This document shows positions 25,301 to 36,700 of a stretch of DNA of 64,000 nucleotides, piece by piece; positions within the stretch are counted from its first letter, which is position 1; the number at the start of each line of letters is the position of its first letter. The notes under the pieces were generated by a model. The model saw nothing but the letters and a program-made list of their open reading frames with translations. It made no database searches and had not been told where the DNA came from. Source of the DNA: Clavelina lepadiformis (Eukaryota > Chordata > Ascidiacea > Aplousobranchia > Clavelinidae); the NCBI RefSeq assembly GCF_947623445.1, contig NC_135247.1, positions 18,292,501 to 18,356,500 on the forward strand. The letters run 5' to 3'. The translations under genes were made by a program, and so were the position numbers.

Positions 25301-28300
25301 TGTTGCATTTTAAGAACAACCAGTTTGAACAATGATGTGAAAATAAAATTCCTATGCTGTTTAAAATTCACCATAATTACACTTGAAAGACAACAACCTT
25401 CAATTGAGGAGTTTGCTCCTGGCAAGTTGACAACAGCCACGAAAACAGTTGGTGTTGTTGCATTAAATACTTCTCCGTCACTCACATTAACTTTGTCTGC
25501 AACCTGGTCCAGTATTCTGAGTAGTCTATAAACGAAAACTTGACAATTTACAACGTTTCTAAGGTCAAAGATTATGCATTTGTTTTTTGTTTCAGTTGTT
25601 TAAAACCAACTACAAGGAGAGCACGGTGAAGCTGAAACAGCGGACACCGTTCATCAAGTTCGACAACTGGCGTGATGAAATGATTGTTTTAAGCTCATAA
25701 CGTGATACATGTCTTTTCTTGTCACATCACGATAAAACTGCATAAATGCTGCTGCTAGGGGCATGCTGCGTATGAGATGGAAATTTCAAATTTAAATCGA
25801 TCGGTGACGTACTTACTCGTGCGACCTTTAAGAGAGTTATCACAGTAAGTTAATCGAAAAGGGGCTAAAGTTGTACTTTAATGGATCCAACAAGTCACCA
25901 AAAAATACCATAATGGAAAATATGATCCGGGAATTTTTATTTTCTTTTGCAAAGGATTTTTGAAGTTTAACCGTATTTTCCAGTTTACCAATTTCAGGTT
26001 TACTTCTTCCAAATTGGTGTTTTTAGTTTGGTTATTTTTTGGTGTTTACCGTTTAGATATTTTTTCCGGTTTAGAGATTTCTATTTTGATATTTTTAGTT
26101 TCGGTGTTTACCATATTATAGTTTCAACAACCCCGATCTAAATAAGTCACGTCGGTCTAAACTTCCTACAACCTGTTCCAGTGGTGGGTCTGTAGTATTC
26201 CCAATCAGCCCACGCAAATCACCAAACCAGTGAGACGCTTTGCATTATGACATTACAAAAGGTTGAGGCTCAGCGTTACGCGTTTGCCGGTTAGGGTTGG
26301 TGTTTGGCAATTTTCAGTAAATGGATGCAGGTGAAACAGTTGTCTTAAATGGTAAAAAATCAACTAACCTCGGTCCGCTATCTTCAGTCAGATTTGTGCT
26401 CGGCAAAGCCGCGATACTTCCAACAATCTCCACAACAATGGCAGAATCCTGTGAAGGTTTTCACAGATGTGTTGAGTATAAGTTCTACACGTGCATGACG
26501 TATTGGTCTATATCTCATATTAAGACTATATACCACAAAAAATCAAACCTCCGCAGTTAATGTTGTTTCCGCTGAAACAATTGATTCCAAATCATTGATT
26601 TTTTCAATAGGTTCTAAACCTGACAACACACTTGTTGGTGTCCAGTCTACTTCAGTCAATCCTGGTGTTGACACGTCAGTTAATGCAGTTGATTGTGAGG
26701 TCATGGATGACGTATATGATGTTGTCGTACTGTTAAGACCTGGAACATTTGCAAAAAGGTTGCAGTGAAACAGTTTATTCTTAGTAAATGAGTTGCCAAT
26801 TGTCAAGACAAAGATTACTTTTGTCTTCCATAGTTGAATTTGTTGCTGATGATGTAGCTGATGCAGATGTTGTCGCCGCAACTGGAAGTCAACAAAACGT
26901 AAACGTTGTTATCGTCGTCGACCCAATGTAATCACTCATATCAAATCATGTGCATCACTCATATCACATCATCCAATCACTCATGCAGGTTTATTTCATT
27001 TCAAAATTGCACATTGTATACTTCACGATTTGCACACAACGATTAAACTATACTGCTTATTGTAACAATTTCCCACTGATACTCAATACCTGATACATTA
27101 TTTGTTTGTGTCAAGACATTCTCTGTCGGTCCAAGTGTTGAGGTGTTGTTCTCGGACATGGGCTCCGCAGTTGTTGAGTTGTCAATTATTGTAGTTGATT
27201 GTGTGGTTACAGGTGACGTAATTGATGTCGTCGTACTGCTAGGACCTGAAGTATTTGGTAAAACATTAAAGTGCAACAGCAGATTTGCATTCGTTGACTT
27301 CCCATTATTGAAATGTTTATTAACATTTGCAACATTTTCAAAAACGTTGCAGTGAAACAGTTTGTTCTTAGTAACTGAGTTGCCAATTGTCAAGACAAAG
27401 ATTACTTTTGTCTTCCATAGTTGAAGTTGTTGCTGATGATGTTACTGATGCAGATGTTATCGCCGCAACTGAAAGTCAACAAAACGTAAAAGTTTTCATC
27501 GTCGTCAACCCAATCTAATCACTCATACCATATCATGTGTATCAATCATGTCAAATCATGTGCACCACTCATATCAAATCATGTGCATCACTCATATCAC
27601 ATCATCCAATCATTCATGCAGGTTTCTTTCATTTCAAAATTGCACATTGTATACTTCACGATTTGCACACAACGATTAAACTATACTGCTTATTGTAACA
27701 ATTTCCCACTGATACCCAATACCTGATACATTATTTGTTTGTGTCAAGACATTCCCTGTCGGTCCAGGTGTTGAGACGTTGTACTCGGAATAGTCCTCTA
27801 TGATAGGTCTCGAGTAGACATAGTCGTACCCGTAATCGTCCTCAGATGTTGAGTTGTCAGTTATTGTAGCTGATTGTGTGGTTACAGGTGACGTATATGA
27901 TGTCGTTGTACTGCTAGGACCTGAAGTATTTGGTAAAACATTAAAGTGCCACAAAAGGTTTGTAACCATTGACTTCCCATTATTGAAATGTTTATTACTT
28001 CCGCTTTCCGCAGTTGAAGGTGGGACGGTTGAATTGCTTACTACAGCTGAAGTTGTTGTTGTTGTTGATGTCATCGTACTGCTAGGACCTGAAGTATTTG
28101 GTAAAACATTAAAGCGCCACAACAGGTTTGTAACCATTGACTTCCTATTATTAAAATGTTTATTACTTTCGCTCTCCGCAGTTGAAGGTGGGACGGTTGA
28201 ATTGCTTGCTACAGCTGAAGTTGTTGTTGTTGTTGATGTCATCGTACTGCTAGGACCTGAAGTATTTGGTAAAACATTAAAGTGCCACAACAGGTTTGTA

Positions 28301-30522
28301 ACCATTGACTTCCTATTATTAAAATGTTTATTACTTTCGCTCTCCGCAGTTGAAGGTGGGATGGTGGAATTGCTTGCTACAGCTGAATTTGTTGTTGTTG
28401 TTGATGATGTCGTACTGCTAGGACCTGAAGTATTTGGCAAAACATTAAAGTGCCACAACAGGTTTGTAACCATTGACTTCCTATTATTAAAATGCTTATT
28501 ACTTTCGCTCTCCGCAGTTGAAGGTGGGACGGTTGAATTGCTTACTACAGCTGAAGTTGTTGTTGTTGTTGATGTCATCGTACTGCTAGGACCTGAAGTA
28601 TTTGGTAAAACATTAAAGCGCCACAACAGGTTTGTAACCATTGACTTCCTATTATTAAAATGTTTATTACTTTCGCTCTCCGCAGTTGAAGGTGGGACGG
28701 TTGAATTGCTTGCTACAGCTGAAGTTGTTGTTGTTGTTGATGTCATCGTACTGCTAGGACCTGAAGTATTTGGTAAAACATTAAAGTGCCACAACAGGTT
28801 TGTAACCATTGACTTCCTATTATTAAAATGTTTATTACTTTCGCTCTCCGCAGTTGGAGGTGGGACGGTTGAATTGCTTACTACAGCTGAAGTTGTTGTT
28901 GTTGTTGATGATGTCGTACTGCTAGGACCTGAAGTATTTGGTAAAACAATAAAGTGCCACAGCAGGTTTGTAGTCATTGACTTCCTATTATTGAAATGTT
29001 TATTACTTTCGCTCTCCGCAGTTGAAGATGAGACGGTTGAATTACTTGCTACAGCTGAATTTGTTGTTGTTGTTGATGTCGTACTGCTAGGACCTGAAGT
29101 ATTTGGTAAAACATTAAAGTGCCACAGCAGGTTTGTAGTCATTGACTTCCCATTATTAAAATGTTTATTACTTTCGCTCTCCGCAGTTGAAGGTGGGACG
29201 GTTGAATTACTTGCTACAGCTGAAGTTGTTGTTGTTGTTGATGTCGTACTGCTAGGACCTGAAGTATTTGGTAAAACATTAAAGTGCCACAGCAGGTTTG
29301 TAGTCATTGACTACCCATTATTAAAATGTTTATTACTTTCGCTCTCCGCAGTTGAAGGTGGGACGGTTGAATTGCTTGCTACAGCTGAATTTGTTGTTGT
29401 TGTTGTTGATGTCGTACTGCTAGGACCTGAAGTATTTTGCAAAACATTAAAGTGCCACAACAGGTTTGTAACCATTGACTTCCCATTATTAAAATGTTTA
29501 TTACTTTCGCTCTCCGCAGTTGAAGATGGGACGGTTGAATTGCTTACTACAGCTGAAGTTGTTGTTGTTGTTGTTGATGATGTCGTACTACTAGGACCTG
29601 AAATATTTGGTAAAACATTAAAGTGCCACAACAGGTTTGTAACCATTGACTTCCTATTATTAAAATGTTTATTACTTTCGCTCTCCGCAGTTGAAGGTGG
29701 GACGGTTGAATTGCTTGCTACAGCTGAAGTTGTTGTTGTTGTTGATGATGTCGTACTGCTAGGACCTGAATTATTTGGTAAAACATTAAAGTGCCACAGC
29801 AGGTTTGTAACCATTGACTTCCTATTATTAAAATGTTTATTACTTTCGCTCTCCGCAGTTGAAGGTGGGACGGTTGAATTACTTACTACAGCTGAATTTG
29901 TTGTTGTTGTTGTTGATGATGTTGTAGAATATTCAAATAAGAAATAAAACAACAAAAAATAAAAAATAAGATGAAATTCAACCATTTTCACTCACAGATT
30001 CAAATGACTTATACAATATAATTGTGTTTCAAACTGTCAGGTATAAAAATATTTTGATATGGTTATGCTTGGTAAATATAAAGCATAAGAAATATGAAGC
30101 GTAAAATGCATCTCTATTACAAATAATCCGCAAAGCAATTAGTATTTAGGCTATGTATTGTGATGTCTTAAATTCTTCTATTCTCTTATTGTTTATTTAT
30201 TCTCTATTGCAGCTGTGGTAAAAACAACTTAAATATACCTATGTAGTTTTAAGGCACTCAGCAAACAGAAATTAGCCAAACAATCAACCGACTTTTTTTC
30301 CTTTTTGTATCTACATTATGTTTTACATTCTGACAAACTCCTCAGTGACGCTTAATTAAGTAATAATTGCTTTTGTTCTTAATTCTAAGTTCACGATCTT
30401 ATAAATTTGATACACTTAAATTAATTTGAAACAAAATTAAAATAAACATTTTGCATACTTTGAGCTAGAATGGATGGAATGAAAGCTACAATGAAGATTG
30501 TTGAAGGTAAAATTTTCCTCAT
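22370..30522 (-). CDS. Adhesion GPCR copy B with expanded mucin-like repeat stalk, about 1,138 aa
   Basis: Paralog of A. Exons: 30522-30459 (signal peptide [20 protein letters not shown]), 29891-29844, eleven repeat mini-exons of 87-93 nt starting at 29765, 29597, 29426, 29258, 29093, 28928, 28760, 28592, 28424, 28256 and 28088, then 27920-27723 (Tyr-rich), 27468-27406, 27245-27090, 26881-26819, 26739-26549, 26448-26369, 25525-25398, 25097-24954, 24867-24668, 24560-24414 (GPS), 24342-24233 (TM1), 23857-23632, 23537-23359, 23232-23103, 22906-22744 (TM6-7), 22667-22549. Exon lengths match A almost throughout. The GPS keeps CNHLTNF. The TM5 donor is GC rather than GT. The last exon is uncertain: the 15-codon terminal exon shared by A and C was not found, and the best candidate is 22390-22370, six codons plus TAA. 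If the repeat introns were retained the stalk would lengthen in frame, except for one TAG. Confidence 0.85.
24414..24560 (-). other. GPS exon of receptor B
   Basis: Forty-nine codons with CGFW, GC, CEC and [11 protein letters not shown]. The GPS Cys, Trp and HLT positions are intact, so autoproteolysis is expected as in A. Confidence 0.92.
25235..25311 (-). pseudogene. Relic partial copy of the GAIN exon (receptor B intron)
   Basis: The minus strand gives NATKPNVFAAVANLPGVNST, related to the functional exon at 25398-25525. No acceptor is visible. It is shared with A at 14301-14373, so it predates the A/B duplication. Confidence 0.6.
25937..26170. repeat. Single copy of the AT-rich intronic repeat (receptor B)
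   Basis: Matches the two units at 15003-15466 in the same intron of receptor A, sharing CCGGTTTAGAGATTTC and CCGATCTAAATAAG. A and B therefore differ by one unit. Confidence 0.7.
27920..29891 (-). repeat. Tandem array of about 168-bp units encoding Ser/Thr-rich stalk mini-exons
   Basis: Twelve exon starts with the boundary CAG-GTCCTAGC-like lie at 27920, 28088, 28256, 28424, 28592, 28760, 28928, 29093, 29258, 29426, 29597 and 29765. Spacing is 165, 168 or 171 bp and varies only by trinucleotide steps in an ACA run. Each unit holds a 30-codon Ser/Thr-rich segment ([20 protein letters not shown]) and a 78-nt interval from GAAA-GTAATAAAC to TTTTACCAAATACTTCAG. I read that interval as an intron with phase 1 at both ends. 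The homologous interval at 16099-16176 in A has an in-frame stop, and a TAG occurs at 29308-29310 here, both of which favour the intron reading. Confidence 0.8.
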
Positions 30523-33500
30523 TGTTTGACGAGTTGGATTCTTTTGACTGGGACAAGGTGCAGATGTTTCAACTTAATCAACAAATAACGTAGTAGGCTG
30601 TACTTACTCTACAGTTATTTATTGTATGTAGAGAAACTTTATCAACTGCATTTGGGTTTATGTAAAATTGTTACTACACAAAATGTTTTTGGTTGTTACT
30701 TAAGCGTATAGATTAAAATAACACACATGACATAATTTATAGCATGTAATATACGCCTCACTATTCCATTTCCTTACAACATACTGTAGATCTTGCAAAA
30801 ATTTGTACAATGTTTGCAGCAATTAGCATGGAAATATTCCATAGGCTAACTACTATCAACCTACTAACTTTCTCTTCACTTGTTAATAGTCTGTATATCG
30901 AGCAGGTGTCACGACTGTGAAACACGTTCGTAAGACGAAACGTTCGAAGGACTGGGGAATGAACTGGAAACTCATAACAGTAATTTCATGCACATCCGTA
31001 GAGTAAGTTGGATCATTCTGTAAGACGTAAAAATGTTGACCTTAAATGTCCGTTAAAGTTTTGTTGCCACAACTTGAGATTCTCGTGGTCTTAGAAGTTT
31101 GTAAATTTAGCGAAAATGTGAGAAAAACGTGATTTGCTTAGTGTGGAAATAAGGCCTAAGTATAAATATGATGGTTTATAAAAGTTATTTTTTTCTGAAA
31201 ACGACCCAATCGGTTTAGGTAAGATGACCAGAAGCTTCCGAATCACAGAAAACAAAAAATGTTCAAAAAGGTTTTTCGCAATTTTTTCTGGTGATTTGTT
31301 GTTTTTTTTGCTTATTCTAAGGTAAATTTTTCTTGCTATACTTAATGGTTAAAATGATTCATACGTAAAGGCATGCAATGTTGTTTTGCTAACGAATACA
31401 CTCGATTGGCCTTTCTTAGTCCTGTTGATTTTCATGAAACAAGGTTCTACTTACAGGGGAAGGACTGAAGGCACATGATCCCTTACTTACTCCGTACTAC
31501 GTATCACGTGACACTTTTCTTTTCAGATCTCTCTTTGAAAAAGCCCGTGACAAAATTTGTTCCTTCCATTTTTAGTTTGTTTTGACTAAATTTGCGTTGT
31601 TTTCCTGTGACTTGGTGCGAGAAACACGGCCGGCAAAAAGCATGCTGTGACCATAAATTTCTTTGGGTTGTTCTGAGTAAAATAACGTCGTCGAAACTAA
31701 CTTAACTTTATGTTTATTTTTCATGGAAGTTTGTTTACGAAGAAATTTATTTCGCTTTCAGCCTATAGTCGTGATATCATCTGTGCTATGCTATTGCATG
31801 TTTAATGTACAATACAAGTAAGTTATATTTATCAAATTATAAAGGTGGATAAATTGCCTTCAAATTAAGTCGTTTTTATTTCCTTTCACTTTAGTGCGGT
31901 TTAGAGAATATGTGAAAGACAATGATGGAACAGCCAACAAATTATGTGAATCGTAACAAACATATTCTTCAATGGTTAGGCCGGAAATTTTGGCCAACTT
32001 TGCTTTACTTGACAATTTATTATTACGCAACGTGGAATACGGCGAATGACGTCATATCTTTAGGAAATCCGAACACGTTGATCGGATTATTTTAAAAATT
32101 TTGTCTACCAACTCATTCGTCTTTGTGACGTCATGTAGTTAAATTTCACGTTAGACAATGATATTTCAGCCGAGTTATTTTATACGTTGCAGTGTTTGAA
32201 GTAGTGACTTAAAAAACGCTTTCCCGCTATTCTGAAGTCGTTTTCACTGGAGGCTCCAATAGAAGTTTTATAGTAGAAAAAAACTTGATATTACGTCATC
32301 ATCTTGTAATGAAGCTTTTAATGAAACGAAACAGCTCTGAGCGCTTCATTTGAACAAAGTCGATAACGGTCAGAAAGGGGAACCACCCGGCGTTTAAACT
32401 GCATCAAAATGCAAAGTCCGATCAATATCAATTGTAGCGTATGCTGCACACGCGTGGATTTAACGACGAACGCAAGAAGACAAGTTGCCTTTGTTCACAA
32501 ATTTGAAAATAATTTAACGCAAAGCTTCCAGTTGCTGAGCACATCGTGACGAAAACAACAAGCGAGAAATGGACGGAAGTTGCAACATAAAGAGAAATAT
32601 AAAATAATTAAATAAATATAAACCTCTGCAGTTTAAAAATTTCTTCGCTTCATAGTGAAGTTCCAAATATACATAATATTACTGGCAACTTGTCAGCATT
32701 TAATGAATGACTAAATGATATAAATAAACTAATCACTGAACAATGTTGGCATGAGTGCAGTCATTTCTTGTACTGTATATTAAATAAAATGTGTGTATAA
32801 GTGTAAGCTTTATATCTGTGAGGCAAAAAGACTGATGGTTGGTCCTTGTTAATATTTGAAGAATATCGTGAAAAATTATAGATGTCAATGTCAAGCACGA
32901 TTAGCATAAATCCAAATATGAAATTCCACCACAAATACTAATAATGGCTAAATTGTGACGTTTAACCGCGTCCTCTAACGGATACTCAAAATTGCCAACA
33001 TCTAACCCTGGAGTGCGCTGACGAGCAATATTTCATTTCAACCGATTTGTCTAATGCGATATAAAAGAACTGACGTGATGTTATTCCACTAGAAACTACG
33101 CAAGCAAACTCAACTATGCTCGGAAAGAAACATTTTCCAGCATTGGGACGTCGCAAAAGTCCAAACATATAATTTTCTGTAAAACCTGCTTTTAACAATG
33201 GCAAAAACTGACACTTATAAGTAATACTTAAAGGAAAAACATTTATAGATATTGGGCATAATTCATGTCTGGCTACAATCGGGTTTATTCATCGGAAATT
33301 TTTCAATTTTCATAAAAACTAAAGAAACTACGTCACCATTCAGAATTTGAAAAAGATCAAACTAAGTTTTTAGTTTAATTACAGACGTCACTGTTTAAAA
33401 TTTACAGATATGTACAAATATAGAAAATTTTCGGGAGTTTCGAATCAAAGATTTTCGACAACTTACAACATAACAACATAAAAAATGTGATAATATGCTA

Positions 33501-33736
33501 GTTATTATGGATGGGCTTGAAACATTCTACAATCAAACAGAGGCAATAAATAACCATAATATAAAAATAATACTTATAACGTGAAAGTTTGGACATTTTT
33601 TCTGTTTACAGTGAATGATTTTTATGCATTTTTATACAGCAAATTACAGCAAGTTATTGCCTAAACGATGAATAAATTACATCAGAAAACATTTCCATCA
33701 ACATTTAATCAACAACCGTAGAAACATTTTTTCGCG
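30523..33736. other. Intergenic DNA between receptors B and C; right copy of the duplicated flank
   Basis: From 30523 to about 33390 it aligns with 17966 to about 20600, with an extra block of about 165 bp at 31162-31330. TGACGTCA sites lie at 32047 and 32126. Past about 33390 it is unique AT-rich sequence with no gene. The acceptor-like AG of receptor B is at 30548-30549, 25 nt before the start codon. Confidence 0.65.
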
Positions 33737-36700
33737 TCAAGCACGTGTTGGCTGAAAGGTTGTAAAAGATGTTTGTTGTTCCTAAATACAAAATGAAAAT
33801 TTTCTCAACTTTTCAGCACATCTATCTGCACCACACTCACTATGAAATAAATCAATTACCAGTGTAGAACAATATAAAGATAATTTCTACTATTTGTAGG
33901 CAAGTGTAACCAAACACGACAAAACAATAATATAGTTAATTGTTACCTCTACCACTTTGCTGTTTGAAGCAATTAATGGTGTTGGATTGATGTTTAACAA
34001 AGTTTTCTGAATTTTCTTTTTCTTAAATGCTTTGTTACTCAAAATAAAAAGAATAAAAAGTGCAAAACCTGAAATAAAAAGGAATAGAATTCGCATAAAT
34101 GTAACAAGATATAGTAAAGCTAACTATGACATAGACTCACCCTGCAGTGAGTTGAAGATGGTGAATATATAAGCAAAAGCAAGGCTCAAATCGCTGCTGT
34201 TAAAGATTAAAAATCCAAAGATCCAGGTGATGCCAAACATCACAAATAAAATGGCAGAAAATCTTAGACGTCGTTTCATTTCTTGTTCTTGTTTTTTTCT
34301 AGTTATCTTTAAAAAGTTAAATTAATTTAGCAAGTTCATACAATTCATCAATTTTAAAGTGTTAGGAAAAATCTGTGCAAATACCACTAGAAATTTTTAC
34401 CTTTGCACCAGGTCTCTTTTTCCGAGTGAAGCTGATGATTGTCCAAACATACAAGAACAGATTGCAAGACAAAAGAACTGCAGCCGGTATTATCACCAGA
34501 TATATCGTCATGTCGGAAACTATCCAACATCTAAATAAAATAAATCGTGATGTTTCATCAAAGTTCAACTAGAAGCTGGCGATTGGAAACCTTGTGTCGC
34601 AGCACAGCGCAATAGTTAAATGATAAATGATTTCGGTTTGACGTAAATTACAAAATTAGTTTGACTTACGCTTTCCGGTATATGTTGAATTAATTTTAAG
34701 TAGAACTGGTTTAAAGGACGCACAAAGGAAAATTGAAATACAAATTAATGTTAAAGTTTTTATAATCTATGAAAAACGAGTTGTAACAACACAAAGTTGA
34801 ATTTGTGGGAATGCCGCATTGCTACCGTACATAAAGCATTACTTGTTTTCTGGTATAACCATCAATTGACCTGAATATTGGTGTCTTGTCAGGATTGACA
34901 TCATTTCCTTGGTTCACGTACCACTCTGGTTTAAACACAGAAACCAACACAGCTAAAGCTGCTGGCAATCCCCAGGCAAGGAACATAAACGAAATGAAAA
35001 ACTTTTTTGCTGAAAAAGTTATCTTGAAATATATTGGCTGAAAGAAAATCGAATTCAATCAATAAATCGCATGAAGTTACACTAATAAATTTCTATAGTT
35101 TTGAACTTTTAAACTGCACTATAGTAAAATAAAAAGCTGATTTAATTTTTAACATTGTTTTGAAGTGACTTCACCTTGTTAATTGAAATAAAGACGTAAA
35201 CTGCCTGAGCAAACATCCATAAAAATGCACTGATCAGTGCAAAGTGAAGAGTTCCAGCCAATGCTTTGCACTTCCCCTCATCCGATCTAACTCCTGGAAT
35301 TTCACTGATCAGGATTAAAATGTTGAGGAGGAAAAGAGACAATGAAAGATTGAGCATTAAAAACTTTGAATTCTTGTTCATATGATTCTTGGTGGATACC
35401 CTGAAAGAAAATATAGCAAAGCTAAACAAATATTGATTAATAGTTTTTTAAAAATGGTAAAATAAAGATGAAGAAAACGATAAATAAATACAAACCATAT
35501 GATCAACAGAGCAATGATCGTGAACAAACTTGCAATCGCTGATATTGAACATCCAATATAAGTAAGAACGTCAAGTCCTTTGTCATGAGTGAGGTTGCCA
35601 TATGCCTGGTTACATAGAGAAATCTATTTCACTTACAATCCTTTGTCAGAGGTTGTTTAACTAGACAATGTCACTCACAAAAAGTGATGCAAAGTTGGTC
35701 AGATGGTTACACTCGCAACGCAGCAATTGCTCTGATGAAGATAACTTGGTGCAACCTTCTGAGGACCAATAGGATCCATCTTCAACCCAAAATCCACAAA
35801 ACGATGAACCAAATATTGATGTATTCTAGAAATACAACAAAAACAAAAACATACTTTTAATTCTACAAAAGTTACGACTCCAATATTACTTATTTACAAT
35901 ATTATATTTAGAAAAATCGAATCAATTAAAGAATCACCTCTTTTATATGAAATGAAATAGTTATCTTATCGGTCAGATTTTGTGTGGAGATCTCAGAGTC
36001 CAAAATGGTAGCAGATATTATGATATCAGAGTTGACGAGGGTTTCTTCGAAGCCAGGTTTTAATTCAATTTCATAAAGAGATGCATTTGTACGAAAAAAG
36101 CTGTCGCCGAGAAAGCTGTAAAGACTGACTTTTCCATCTGTAAAATTAAATGGTGGTTACTACGTTGAGAGGGAACAATATGTTTAGCAACTATCAATGA
36201 TCACCAATTCACCTTTGCTTTTATTAATAACTTCATATGGGATGAATATTGAAGATTGATTTGTATTGTCCTCTTCGAAATAGAGAGAAAAACTGTCCTC
36301 GGTAAAACTTGAATTGTTTTGATTGACAACTTTCAAACCAACTCCAGAAATAAACCCTGGATAAAGTTGGATGTGTGAAGTCAATACCAGCAATAATTTG
36401 TAGGAGTTTTACAAGAAGTATCGCCCAAGAGAAATACAACTGAAATGTTTGACTTCAATAAGTAGAACCATAAATATACACTTCCACAATAACAACAAGA
36501 CCAATAGCTTTTTCAAGAAAAATTATTGCTTCACAAAATTCAAAATAAAGTTCTCAGTTTTAACGGATTCAACGATAATTAAACTTCAATAACAACAACA
36601 ACAACAACAGCAACAACAACCTTCATTCGTTGAGTTTGTTTTTGGCAAGTTTACAACAGCCACGAAAACATTTGGTGTTGTTGCATTAAATACTTCTCCG

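Larger units (their letters stand above)
10510..33390. repeat. Tandem segmental duplication: receptors A and B with shared upstream flank
   Basis: The left unit runs from about 10510 to 20600 and the right unit from about 22540 to 33390. Coding exons, most introns and about 2.7 kb of upstream flank align. Differences are the hAT insertion (A only), the 168-bp array (12 units in B, one short unit in A), the AT-rich repeat (two units in A, one in B), and a block of about 165 bp in B. Receptor C shares exon lengths but much less intron sequence, so it is an older paralog. Confidence 0.85.

Noticed and set aside
27854-29947. 697-codon ORF on the plus strand across the receptor B repeat array
   Set aside because: It is the mirror of the minus-strand mucin-like repeats. 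The triplet-periodic array, whose unit is a multiple of three, keeps the other strand open. Its product is a monotonous Val/Leu-rich repeat with no start context or splice support.
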